DNA from: Blasia pusilla
Taxonomy: Eukaryota; Marchantiophyta; Marchantiopsida; Blasiales
Direction of reading: 5' to 3'
Length of the DNA stretch: 64,000 nt
Assembly (NCBI GenBank): GCA_050084515.1
Contig: CM114273.1
Location: 5,642,001-5,706,000 of the forward strand
Within the stretch, counting starts at the first letter, position 1; every line of letters begins with the position of its first letter. Shown here piece after piece: positions 21,750 through 31,640 of this stretch. Made by a program: the position numbers and the translations under genes. The notes beneath the pieces are model-generated. The model was not told the origin of the DNA, did no database searches, and worked only from the letters and a program-made list of their open reading frames with translations.

Positions 21750-22363
21750 GTTGGATTCTCAACATCCACTTCTCTAAGCACCATTAATCTGATCGGCCCC
21801 CTTGTATGAGGAGAAGCCTAGATTGATGGTTCCGACTTAGACGTCAAAGGAGTCATAGTAATATGATGTAGGTGGTTTGAGGAGTAGCGTTACTAGGTTT
21901 ATCTAACCCTATATTACATCAGGGTGCCCCGCACCTTGATGCAATATAGGGTTAGATGCAAAATTTTTTTTAATAGAAATAAAGAAAAATAGGTAAAAAC
22001 CCTAGTTTTCCCAAGTAGTCAAATAGTCGGGAGCCGCAGTGGTAGCGCATTCTCGTATGTCGAGTTATCTCCCAGTTCAGGTTCCATCGAAGCTCTTATG
22101 TGAGCGCACGGACGGACTAGGCCACTTTGTATCTCTAAGATGTATCTCTACGCATTTCACCGCTCCACCGGAAAACCCGCACCCGATGCAATATAGGGTT
22201 AGATAAACCTAGTAACGCTACTCCTCAAAACCACCTACGTCATATTACTATGACTCCTTCGACGTCTAAGTCGGAACCATCAATCTAGGCTTCTCCTCAT
22301 ACAAGGGGGCCGATCAGATTAATGGTGCTTAGAGAAGTGGATGTTGAAAATCCAACAGATGAT
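21750..22363. repeat. Head-to-head pair of copia LTR fragments inside the copia gene
   Basis: A plus-oriented LTR starts TGTTGGATTCTCAACATCC at 21750 and runs to about 22160. A minus-oriented LTR end fragment runs from about 22180 to GAAAATCCAACA at 22363. The outer 190 bp or so are therefore inverted copies. Both belong to the same LTR family as 20807-21296. The pair sits between RNase H and RT and replaces about 250 codons of the RT tail. Confidence 0.8.
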
Positions 22364-23000
22364 CATATCATCCACATACAAGACTATCAACATATACATC
22401 CAATCTTCACAAAACACATACAAATTTGCTTATGACAAACTCTTGATGAGACCCTTCTCTCGGAAGAATGTATCTATTCATTGATACCATACCCTTGGGG
22501 CTTGCTTCAACCCATACAATGCTCAATGAAGTAAACACACTTTCTCTTATGATCCGGGTGTCTCAAAACCTGGTGGTTGAGATACATACACCTTCTCCTT
22601 AAGACTCCCATTCAGAAAGCCAGACTTCACATCGTGTTGGTATACATGCGAATGTCTTGTTCCTACCACCGCTAGAACAATTCAAATGGTTTTCATTCTT
22701 GCAGTAGGAGCAAAAGTCTCAAAGTAGTCAAAATCTTTGATTTATGAACATCCTTGTGCAACCAACCTCACTTTGAATTTATCCAATGTACTGTCCGACT
22801 TGTACTTGGTCTTGTACACCCACTTGGTGCGTATTATCTTCTTGTCCTTTGGCTCTCAACCAAAGTCCAAGTTTCATTTCTTTGAAGAGCGTCCATCTCC
22901 ATCTGCATGGCCTCTCTCCATTGAGGATGAGCAAGGGCCTCATCCAAGCATGATGGCTCTTCCACTTTCATGCTTGGATGAAGGTGGAAGAGCCATCATG
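22364..23000 (-). pseudogene. Ty1/copia reverse transcriptase
   Basis: The minus-strand frames show REAMQMEMDALQRNETWTLV, WVYKTKYKSDSTLDKFKVRL, DVKSGFLNGSLKEKVYV, QPPGFETPGS and ALYGLKQAPRVWYQ, ending LIVLYVDDMII at 22364. These are the copia RT motifs including the YVDD catalytic pair. A few stops are present. The RT is cut off just after YVDD by the inverted LTR pair. Confidence 0.9.
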
Positions 23001-23570
23001 TTGTCAACATGACTGTCATCAAGGCCATGTTGACGAGATGTGCGGAAGCTCTATTATGCTCCTCTTGTCCCTTAGATCTCCTTGGATGTGTAACAACTTC
23101 ATCAATTACTGGTGGATTCTTACCATCCAAGAGTTGCTTTATCCACTTAGGATATGACGATCGTAGTGGAAGAGCAAGGTGCTCTTTGTAATCATCACCA
23201 AATTCTTCTTCTTGATGATTTGGTGTGAACATTGCTCGTGTGCTTTGGTGGGTTATCTCTTCGTTTGATGATAATATGGACGGACCACTAATATCCGCCA
23301 TTTGACAAGGCTATTCCTAGAACACCATATCACGACTCACAAGCATCTTCTTTGCCTCAAGACACCATAGGCGATAAGCTTTAGACTCATCACTCTATCC
23401 CATAAAGATGCACTTCCTGCTCTTCGACTCCAACTTGGTCCTGGATGCTTCAAGAATATGTATAAAGCACTCACTACCAAAAGTCCTGAAATGTTGGACC
23501 GATGGTACCTTACCTGAGTATGATTGATGAGGAGTCATGGCTTGCACTGCTTGGTAGCACTTCTATCTAG
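23001..23570 (-). pseudogene. Ty1/copia integrase C-terminal region
   Basis: The minus strand shows TPHQSYSGKVPSVQHFRTFG, then SRKCIFMG-stop-SDESKAYRLW and SRDMVF, the usual GKKP...FGC...CIFIGY...KAYRL pattern. It continues through the linker frame 22996-23301 towards RT. The N-terminal half of the integrase is missing on this strand. Confidence 0.85.
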
Positions 23571-23835
23571 TATGGCACAAACTGGTTGAGAATGGGACAG
23601 AAAAGAAGGTGCACAAGCTTCGCACCGATCGAGAAGGAGAATTCTTATCAACAGAATTTAACAAATATTTGGGAGAGCATGGAAGCAAGAAACAGTTAAC
23701 CACGATACATACATCACAATAAAATGGAGTTGTTGAGCGTCAAAACCGTACAATGGTTGAGATGGCAAGATGTATGATGAAAGCAAAAGGTTTGATAGAA
23801 GGATTTTGGGCTGAAGCTGTTAATGTTGCCGTTAA
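23566..23835 (+). pseudogene. Ty1/copia integrase core segment in inverted orientation
   Basis: The plus strand reads KKVHKLRTDREGEFLSTEFN, then TSQ-stop-NGVVERQNRTMVEMAR and GFWAEAVNVAV. The Asp in LRTDREGE and the Glu in VVERQNR are the second and third DDE residues. It lies on the opposite strand to protease (right) and to integrase C-terminus and RT (left), so it is an inverted or separately acquired fragment. Confidence 0.88.
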
Positions 23836-23884
23836 CAATCATGGAATGTCAACATGGCCTTGATGACGGTCATGACTACTGTCT

Positions 23885-24230
23885 CTATTTAGCACTTCTA
23901 TTTACACGTTGTATACTTTCACCCATTACTTTCCCATTGGCATCCTCAATGACTGCTCCAGTTTTCTTGAAACAAACTTCTAGGTCACGATCACATAATA
24001 CTGCTACTGAAATTAAATTACGCTTCAACTCTGGTACATACAATACATCAGTTAACTTCTTTTCATCTCCTTTTTGTGAGACTAAAGAAATTATGCCTTT
24101 CCCTTCTACAAGGCACTTTGCATTATTCCTAATAATAACAATAATGGGCTCTTGTAGAGGATGTAAGGAGCAATACCAATCCTTATGATTAGTCATATGC
24201 CTAGATGCTCCACTATCGAGCACCCATGCA
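23885..24230 (-). pseudogene. Ty1/copia protease
   Basis: The frame 23885-24223 starts WVLDSGASRHMTNHKDW, with the D-S-G active site, and continues VEGKGIISLVSQKGDEKKL, DVLYVPELKRNLISVAVLCD. This is the copia protease with the usual link towards the GAG_pre-integrase region. The frame is intact over 112 codons. Confidence 0.92.
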
Positions 24231-24612
24231 TCTTCACTCTTTAACTTAGTGGAATGTTCTGCCTGTGTGCAAAAATCTTCGATTGCTACCCAAACATCTA
24301 CCTCATGTTCTCCTAGTTCTATAGAATTTCCTAACTCCTTCTTAGATCTTAAACAACCGTTCTTCTCATCTTGACTCCTCTTTCTACAATCTTTGATAAG
24401 ATGACTTAGCTTACCACAATAAAAGCATTTGAAGGCTTTCCTTGGAAATTTCTTTCTGGCATTTGAATTGTAATCCTGATTTCTAACTCTCTATACGTTG
24501 GCACTAAATGCTGCATCATTTCGCTCTCTTGCTTTGAAACGCTGTCGTGTCGAGAATCTTTCTTCGAGCAAGGGCGGGCCTTCTAGCTGTGGTAGATGCG
24601 GTCGATGCAAGG
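24231..24612 (-). pseudogene. Ty1/copia gag zinc knuckle and protease leader
   Basis: The minus strand reads FKCFYCGKLSHLIKDCRKR, a C-x2-C-x4-H-x4-C knuckle at about 24385-24440, preceded by basic residues (RKKFPRK). The frame ends at 24612 where a 1.17-kb unrelated block begins; gag resumes at 25785. Confidence 0.85.
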
Positions 24613-25784
24613 TAAACTCTCTAATAAGTTCTCCTTTTTCAATACAAAATTATGATGTACACTCTCCATTCTCTCACGACAAGTATCACAAATGGAAGTG
24701 CCGAGGCGATCACTTCTTCGTAACATCGGACCCCGAAATTCCTAACTATAAAATCCCTATAAACTATTTTACGTTTGTACACGAGGAAGATAGCACAACT
24801 AGTGTTAAACCCTACTTGACCAAGCCTATTGAAATCCATGGATCGCTATATAAGGATATACAAAGTACAATCCCATGTCCTTCCATATGTGACGATAGGA
24901 AGAATCACCGGAGTTGGAGATTGCATGACCTGGTTCATGAACGCCTCCCCAAAGTGATAAACTAAATAGCGAGTGAACCAGTGCCTATCTACAAAGAGTA
25001 CCTTGACATGGTAAGGATTGAGGAAAGGAAGTCGGGCACAGCTCGTGCTCCACCCCTATCCATGCTTGACAGACATTCTCTACTCTCCTCAAGAATGGGT
25101 TTTGGCGGAGTTATTCTCCCAAGAGGGGTAATCCACTCTCATTGGGAAAGTAACAAGCCAAAACATCCGCTATTTTAGTATGACTAAACTCCTCTACGGT
25201 GACAAACCTCTCATCCCCCCCACACACACACACCACACTCTAAAAACCTCTCGAAGAATAGACCATGATCAAGTTACTCTCCCAAGAGGGGTGATCCACT
25301 CTCATTGGAAGAGCAAGCAATCCCAAAGCCATACACTCAAGAGAGACACGAGAGACTCAAGATGTGGAATAGAAGGTGATGAACCCTTGAAGGTCCCTCC
25401 TCTTTATATACTCACAAGGGATCCACAAGAGTACGAAATAGAGCTTATCTTATCTTGTGCCACATGGCTTCCTCTCAAGGCTTAGCCAATCACATTTTGA
25501 CACAAGTAGATTTCCTCTTATCTCTTCCAAAATATCCTCTTTTATCCACATAATATTTTCCAAATTACCCCAACTAACCTAGCCACCAACCAAGACTACT
25601 TTTGCTTTTCATTAAAGCAACTACTTTACTTTTATAAAGTCATCTTTTATTTATTATCTCCTTTTCCTAAAGTTGGGCCCGCATAAAAGAGGCACCATAA
25701 AGAAGTTTAAACATAAGAATCTCTTTTTTCTAAGCCAATTTATTTAATACTAATGAAACTCTATCTAACACTTAATGACGAAGG
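24613..25784. mobile_element. 1.17-kb insertion splitting the copia gag; possible solo LTR
   Basis: Gag coding stops near GATGCAAGGTAAACTC and restarts after GAGTTTACACACTGG, so this block is foreign to the gene. The ends GTAAACTC and GAGTTTAC are inverted. It contains two copies of a 40-bp phrase around CTCCCAAGAGGGG (25108 and 25271), a TTTATATA box at about 25402 and a polypyrimidine stretch. No RT or gag frames were seen. The TG...CA ends fit a solo LTR but no target duplication was found. Confidence 0.45.
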
Positions 25785-26402
25785 AGTTTACACACTGGTT
25801 GATTTTACTATACGACAACGCATTTCCTCTTCTACCAATATTGCACTAAATTGTTCAAAACTAAGCGGCGTGAGTCTTACTTGAGTATTCAATGCACTGA
25901 CCAAACTGTCATACCTTGGAGGCAAAATCCTTATGCACCGACGTGCCAAATCTTTGCTACACTTTAAATTCCTATGGACACCATCTGATCTTGAAGATTC
26001 TTGATCCTTATCAAAAATTGTCCGCGCTTTCTCCTTCTGAAAATTTCTCGGACGTAAGATGATTATCCAGATTTTAAATCCGAGTCTCATTCCTCATTTC
26101 ATACATATTCTTTAGAATGTTCCATGCCTCAGCAGCGGTGGTCGTATGTTAAATGAGAGTCTTGATAGAATCAGTTACATTCGTGAGAATCGCATGTAGA
26201 GCATCAACGTTTCTGCGTTTCCATGCCAGCAATACAACAGATCCATATCACCAGATGAAAATGAATATGCAGATCTCAAAGTAGCTTGTGGATTCGAATC
26301 GACTCCTATGGCCGTCTCCCAGATCTCAAATGATTCGAGGATAGTTCTCATTTTGAACTTCCACAATATATAGTTAGACCCATCTAACTTCCCTTCATCC
26401 AA
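25785..26402 (-). pseudogene. Ty1/copia gag
   Basis: The minus-strand frame 26175-26402 begins MDEGKLDGSNYILWKFKMRT, the standard copia gag start (L-x-G-x-N-Y-x-W). The frame 25788-26090 holds PPRYDSLVSALNTQVRL and LTPLSFEQFSAILVEEEM, the UBN2-type gag motif with a W/Y and L-E-E pattern. A frame break lies between them. Confidence 0.9.
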
Positions 26403-26499
26403 CGGAGGAGGGCGAGCACGTTATGACAAAGAAGTAGCTATATCTCAATATTTTGTGCAAACACACTAGATTTCCAGATATAAAATACAAGAAAACCTA

Positions 26500-26513
26500 C
26501 TACTCTGATAGCA
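26500..26513 (-). promoter_or_regulatory. Primer-binding site of the copia element (initiator tRNA-Met type)
   Basis: Minus strand TGCTATCAGAGTA lies directly inside the 5' LTR edge. It matches TGGTATCAGAGC, the common plant copia PBS, with one change in the first ten bases. Confidence 0.82.
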
Positions 26514-26968
26514 TGTGAGAAAATAGAAAGTCATGAAATCAGTGAAATCTTTACAAAACTTAGAGATACAAAGTGGCCTAGTCCGTCTGTGCACTAACAG
26601 AAGAGCTTCAATGGAACCTGAACATGGAGATAAACCAGACATACAAGAATACGCTACAACTACGGCTCCCGACTATTTCACTACTCGGGAAACTAGGGTT
26701 TTTTTTACCTATTTTTCTTCGTTTCTATGAATAAATTTTTTTTGCCTGTGACTGCGCTCCTGGACCTCCGCGACGCATCAGGGTGCGGGGCACCCTGATA
26801 CAATATAGGTTTAGATAATCCTAGTAACGCTACTCCACAAACCACCTACGCCATATTACTATGACTCCTTCGACATCTAAGTCGGAACAATCAATCTTGG
26901 CTTCTCCTGATACAAGGGGGCGGATTAGATAAATGGTGCTTAGAGAAGTGGATGTTGAGAATCTAACA
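26514..26968 (-). repeat. 5' LTR of the copia element
   Basis: 455 bp from TGTGAGAAAA to GAATCTAACA. It is flanked on the left by the PBS. On the right it is flanked by a polypurine tract and coding DNA of a second copy, so this LTR serves as 5' LTR of one copy and 3' LTR of another. That is the signature of unequal recombination. Confidence 0.85.
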
Positions 26969-27129
26969 CCCCCCTTCAATATCCACTCTCATGTGGACTA
27001 TTGTCTTTGACCGATGCCAAGACCCTTCAAATGTCGGTGAAGCTGATCTCCGCTCAAAGCTTTCGTGAAGATGTCTGCATGGTTATCCTTTGTTCAACAA
27101 TAGACTAAGGGGATGTTGAGAATCCAACA
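26969..27129 (-). repeat. Partial second copia copy: PPT, RNase H end, LTR tip
   Basis: 26969-27107 matches 21297-21433 (polypurine tract and the region after RNase H). It then joins directly to GATGTTGAGAATCCAACA (27112-27129), the outer tip of another LTR. The rest of this copy has been deleted. Confidence 0.78.
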
Positions 27130-27411
27130 CTCCCGTGTATAATAGTTTGGGGAGAAGATTGTCCCGAAAACCGTCTTTGATATTGCAGCCTCTCCTCACT
27201 TCAAAATGAAGTGTACCCATATGCCAAAAAAGTGGAGACTCCGATAAGAATGCAGATTGCCACTTTTCGGGTCCACATGAGCAATATCGAGTTGGCACCG
27301 ATCAAGAAGACCGAGAAGAGGAAGATTGGAGAAGTGGCGGGTTTCCTTGCATTGAGGATCGCTGATGGAGTACCATTCGAATCAAAATTTGAATTTCATA
27401 TTAGAACTTAA
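27130..27411 (+). pseudogene. Unrecognised gene, continuation after the copia insertion
   Basis: The plus-strand frame has AKKVETPIRMQIATFRVHMS, then IELAPIKKTEKRKIGEVAGF and LALRIADGVPFESKFEF, ending at 27411. An earlier part, VPKTVFDIAASPHFK, is in another frame. I do not recognise it. Since the copia element has a matching target site on both sides, this sequence was next to 20801 before the insertion. Confidence 0.42.
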
Positions 27412-27503
27412 ATTTTGATGGAACATTGATTGCACGTGCCATCTCCGTCTTTAATCAGTCCAAGCTATTATCATTGGTATTCTAATCAAACTTAAGTTCC
27501 ATG

Positions 27504-28240
27504 GTCTCTATAGAGCATGATGAAGAGGCTGAACGCCCATTTTGGTTCCAGCCACAAGGAGATAAACACCTTCATCTACAATTGCTCTCTCGCAACATGG
27601 AATATGTGGCATGCTATCATGGTTTCCTACGAGGAAGGTAAACTCATGGCATGAGATGGTCTCGCGTACTCTGAGTACTAGCTGAGACATAAAATGAGCG
27701 TTGAGAAGAGGAGGCTCAAGAAGACCGACTTGAGACCGCTCTAAGGGCTTGACGAGGAGAATGTGATGCGAGTCGTAGAAGAACTCTTGCAATTGAGGGT
27801 GCAATTGTGGCCAACATCTACTCAAAAAATACGAAATGAAGACTTGATGGACCTGAAATCCTACTGCAAAAAATTGAAACGCGAACAAGTGAACGTAGGT
27901 GCCATCTGCAAGTTCTTTTTCCCGGAGAGGGAGATCTCTGTTGGGAGAAGTTTCCGAGATTGCTATGAGAACCTCATTTTGGATAAGGAATTCTACGTCG
28001 ATGATGTACAGATTCTCCTCTATATTCTGCTCGAGAAGAAGATGTATTTGAAGAAGCATCTCTCATTTGGCACGTAAGCCAAATTCGGTGTTCCTCCTGA
28101 TGAATTTTGTAGAACGTTGCGAGATTTAATGCGATTGCGAAGGGCCAAACGCCCAACGATTGACTTTCTTGTATCTACCCACAAGGAAGTTATTAGTAGT
28201 TTTGATACAACCTCACCGGATTTTTTTGGACTGTTGTAAA
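27504..28240 (+). pseudogene. Unrecognised exon-like reading frame
   Basis: After an acceptor-like CTCTATAG, frame 1 reads MMKRLNAHFGSSHKEINTFI. It passes four stops within 27636-27752 and stays open as ENVMRVVEELLQLRVQLWPT, SYCKKLKREQVNVGAICKFF and LDKEFYVDDVQILLYILLEK up to 28077. After one more stop it continues as GVPPDEFCRTLRDLMRLRRA. The stops are TGA, TAG and TAA in otherwise protein-like sequence, as expected for a decayed gene. No family assigned. Confidence 0.45.
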
Positions 28241-29167
28241 TTGGGCGGTTGAAGATGATGAGTGGGGTGTACTTTTTGACATAGTATTTTTAAATATGGT
28301 TAGCGCTTCAAATGATTATGAGCGGCTTAGTGTAGAAGAATTTGGAGAATATTGTGACGAGGGGTCTCGTCTCAATGCAAGCGAAAGATTAATGGTGTTC
28401 TTTGCAGAGATCGAGATACTCGGGAATTTTATAGTTGCATGCCAGAGAGCCTCCAATCTCTGGTTTAGAGTTATTCCTTGTACAATGAGATTTCCAATGA
28501 GAAATCCAAAGAGACGGAGGATTTGGAGTGGAGGATGCCTAATGGTTGTTATAGCGGTATTTGTCAATGGTTTTGATGAGTCCACTTTGGACGAACAACT
28601 CACTGCTATAAATAGAGTACTTGGCAGAAAAGTTCTTCCCGGCTCCCTCAACGACACAAGAGATATGACCAACGAGGAGTATAGATTCCTTCTGACCCTC
28701 GGAGAGAACGACTTTCGAATGGAGATTGTGGAGATTTTCTCCGGCTTGTCAAAGGTTGGAGCGGGGAAGAATGCCATTTTGGTAGATCCAGGCTGCCGCG
28801 TACTGGCGGCTCTAGTGGTGAGTTTCTCTTTTGGTACGTAAGTTCCGATCATGCATTCAGCTTAAGTTCTTATTGGAAGATATGTACTAACTCCCTGAGC
28901 TGGTATCGTTACAGGTTTCGGGCATCAATTTCCATGCATTATGTCCGCAAGTGGGGGGCCAACATTGTCGAACTTCTGCATGAAATTCAATCAATTCTTC
29001 AAGATCGATCCAAACTGTAGTCTTCTAAGGACTACCCCTCCAATGAAGTCCGAACCAGACCGGAAGGTGGCACCTTTAGAAGGCAAAAAATAGGCGAATG
29101 CCCAGAATCAAAAGGAGCAAAGGACCCGGACATGGAAGCGAAGTTAGAAGATGATGACGAATCAAAA
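28226..29167 (+). pseudogene. Unrecognised two-exon frame with a well-formed intron
   Basis: Frame 3 reads TVVNWAVEDDEWGVLFDIVF and the long open stretch 28296-28837 (NDYERLSVEEFGEYCDEGSR, GFDESTLDEQLTAINRVLGR, DMTNEEYRFLLTLGENDFRM). The intron 28838-28914 has GTAAGT, a perfect TACTAAC at 28885 and TTACAG. Removing it keeps the frame open: FRASISMHYVRKWGANIVEL, then HEIQSILQDRSKL and a TAG at 29018. Beyond the TAG an acidic stretch runs to a donor (AAA|GTAAGC, GT at 29168). The intron is strong evidence for a real, spliced ancestral gene. Function unknown. Confidence 0.6.
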
Positions 29168-29995
29168 GTAAGCTCGGAGTTTTGTGCCTTGAATCATGCT
29201 TGACGTTTATTTTTCTTCGTACTGCTATTCAATTCAAGGTGGCCCATTACTAATTTTGGTTGGTTTATGGCTCAAGGCCATGGAGTCGTGGAGAGGGATG
29301 AGGATGAAGGATCAGCTCCCCCAACTTTTGAAAGGGTGACATCGCTTGATGTGTTGAACCCTCAAATTTTGACAGGGAAGACTAGTGCTCTAGCTACTTC
29401 TGGTTTGGCAAGATATTCCGCCAAAACTATCCCCACACTGTTGGAAGAAAATATCGTAAGTTCAATTTAAGAAGCTTGTTATGAAAAAAATTATGCTTTT
29501 AAGTGGGACGATGACTATTACACATGGAATTCTAATCTAAATATCCGTTGAGGATGACAAAGTGCTGGAGAGCAGATCCAGGCAGAGGCCATCGTCGGAA
29601 ATACCAAATGCGGTGAGAAATTTACATGATCCTCTATGATCCTCCTAATGCATGCAAATCCTTCCCGATATTAGTTTCAAATTAATAATTTTTTTACTGC
29701 ACCGTCATCAGAATCTCCTTCTAAGGTGAGTAATCCAATTAATATTTCAGTTTATGTTTTCAATTTCCGTGCCTACTCTTGCACTGATGTAGAACTTAAG
29801 TTCTCATTATGTCAAATATTTTGCCACAACATAGGGAGACGAGGAGAGCGAGGGAGTGGAAAAGCAGACTCCACAGGATGAAAAGGGGATTGAGGGACTC
29901 GAGGGTACAGAAAAGCTCACTGCAACATAAAGCAGGTGAGCAACTAAAGTAGTGATTAACTCATTTAAAGTTCTCATTGTATTTAGGGTCTCCAC
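29168..29995 (+). pseudogene. Possible further small exons of the same gene
   Basis: The frame 29267-29455 (VVERDEDEGSAPPTFERV) ends at a donor ATC|GTAAGT. Further exon-like pieces end at GCG|GTGAGA (about 29613) and TCATCAG-AATCTCCTTCTAAG-GTGAGT (a 14-nt exon, about 29711-29724). Another begins after ACATAG near 29835, encodes an acidic stretch (GDEESEGVEKQTPQDEKG) and ends at CAG|GTGAGC. Phases were not all consistent, so the exact exon set is uncertain. AGAACTTAAGTTCT, a palindrome of the array family, lies at 29791. Confidence 0.35.
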
Positions 29996-30239
29996 ACTTT
30001 GAATTCAGAAAAGAAGACCTTACATTGTGGTTTCATGCAAGAGTCACACGATGGAACGCGTAGTAGGTCGACGTCTGTGTGTTTATCGGTTTGTGACTCG
30101 CAACTTAGAAAAGTAGTAAACACTATCCTCGGAATGACTTAGCCACTACACTCAAAATATCGGATTCTGACGACTCAAGTCGCAATTTAACAATCAAATG
30201 TGTAAATGCACAGAATAACGATATATTTCAAGTTCCACC

Positions 30240-30770
30240 TTGAGCTCCAATGCTTTGGCAAGAATTACATTGCCAAAGAAAGCTACTAGGCCACAATATG
30301 AAGGGAGAACAAACACTAACATATTCGGGACACGTAGAGTCATCGTGCCGAAGGCTTCTCTGGGAATTATGGACCGAGAAAAATACACAAAATGGATCCC
30401 ACGTAGAACAGTATCAACGACAATTGGAGACTCTAGCGGTTTGGACGCTTCTCCAAAAATTCTAGCTGTGAAATCTTCAAAGAAAAATAAGCATAAAAAC
30501 CCATGCCCAACAAATAGAACATCTCCAAATAGTACTTGCCCGGGGATCAACATCGATGGGGGGACCTCCTCCTTGGTAAGACTCAATCAGAATCTTTACT
30601 ATCAGGGGTTTCATACAGACTTTGATCATGTCGAAAGAGAGTTGAGATTACTAGCGGGTGGTGGTTCCATAAAGTCAAGCATGGAGGATAGAACCTCTTT
30701 GGAAACCATTAGGGAAATGAGTGCGGAAATTAGATCTTTTGATTTTAGCACTTGGGGGAGCTTGAAGTGA
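30240..30770 (+). pseudogene. Unrecognised 176-codon reading frame
   Basis: Open from 30240 to 30770 on the plus strand: basic N-terminal half (KKATRPQYEGRTNTNIFGTR, KILAVKSSKKNKHKNPCP), then NLYYQGFHTDFDHVERELRL and a C-terminal SLETIREMSAEIRSFDFSTW. No recognised domain, no signal peptide or membrane segment. It is in line with the other plus-strand exons. A minus-strand frame overlaps but has hydrophobic, gene-unlike composition. Confidence 0.45.
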
Positions 30771-31150
30771 CACTCATTTTCATTCATATCTTAATCGGAA
30801 TTGTAGTTCCCATTCATTCCCCTGTGACTACCTTCTTTCAATTGTATTATGAAGTGTAAGGGTTTTTCCCTTGCATCCCTTCTGCACACGAGAGGTGCAG
30901 TAGTTAATGTAATATTACCAATCCGAGAGTTGAGGACTTCTATTTTCATGTTGTGTTTCATTTTCTCCTACAACCTTGCATCACCTTTGTATTTCTGTAT
31001 GATTCTTTGGATTCTGATGAAAGAAATGTCTAATGCGGACTCGGCCCAGATCTAGTAAAATCATTATGCTTTTTGGACCGCACTAGGTCGTGCTTTTCTT
31101 CCCTACTTATTGAAACTCTAATAACTTGAAAAGTATTAGCATCAGACCAG
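30771..31150. other. No gene; intron- or spacer-like
   Basis: Frames short. The near-palindrome GGAATTGTAGTTCC lies at about 30797. Confidence 0.4.
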
Positions 31151-31640
31151 GGTGTGGAGATTTTCTCCACGCAACTAGTGATTACTTTGCTTTGGACCTA
31201 TGGATATCTAGAAATGAAGATAGTCTAGCTAGAATGGAGGTTGCAATTTCGGATCACTTACAATAGAGGAACCTTCCTCCGGTTGGGTTCACTTTGGTTC
31301 ATGCAAATGACACTCCACGTGGAGGTCGAGCGACTCCATTCAAACTACTGACCTATTTTGACGAGGCAACAAGACGTTAGCTGGATTTGGACAACTAGCA
31401 CCAGATTTTGTTTCTTGACGTGGTTGGAAACGAGAACCACCACAATAGTGTAAAGCATTTTGTGAAGGTGCCAAAATGGAAGGCATCATGGTCAAAAGAT
31501 AGTTTTCTCATGATAGCGTTGACACAATATGTTAAACTACTATGGCTCAGCATATCCAACGGCCACTTCCACACTCTGTGGGAGTTCATCCAAAAGTGCG
31601 ATTTGCCTTGTTATTGTAGGAAGGTAATGTGAATTTCTAC
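31151..31640 (+). pseudogene. Unrecognised exon-like stretch
   Basis: The plus-strand translation has DYFALDLWISRNEDSLARME, then LPPVGFTLVHANDTPRGGRA and TPFKLLTYFDEATRR, then a frame 31408-31632 (FLDVVGNENHHNSVKHFVKV, FIQKCDLPCYCRKVM). Two or three stops interrupt it. It could be one exon ending near AGG|TAATG at 31623. No family assigned. Confidence 0.35.

Larger units (their letters stand above)
20807..27129 (-). mobile_element. Composite Ty1/copia element inserted in the unknown gene
   Basis: Minus-strand order from right: LTR, PBS, gag, zinc knuckle, protease, integrase, RT, RNase H, PPT, LTR. Integrase before RT defines copia. The left LTR begins TGTGAGAAAA at 20807. The outer right end is AATCCAACA at 27129. 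The flanks CTCCT (20802-20806) and CTCCC (27130-27134) look like a decayed 5-bp target duplication. Internally there is an inverted LTR pair, an inverted integrase piece, a 1.17-kb insertion in gag, and to the right of the 5' LTR another partial copy of the 3' internal end. Confidence 0.85.

Noticed and set aside
24498-24965. 155-codon plus-strand frame
   Set aside because: It starts in the antisense of copia gag and runs into the insertion at 24613; a fusion of unrelated DNA.
28316-28852. 178-codon minus-strand frame
   Set aside because: Mirror of the plus-strand exon 28296-28837, which has a matching splice donor and continues in frame across the intron.
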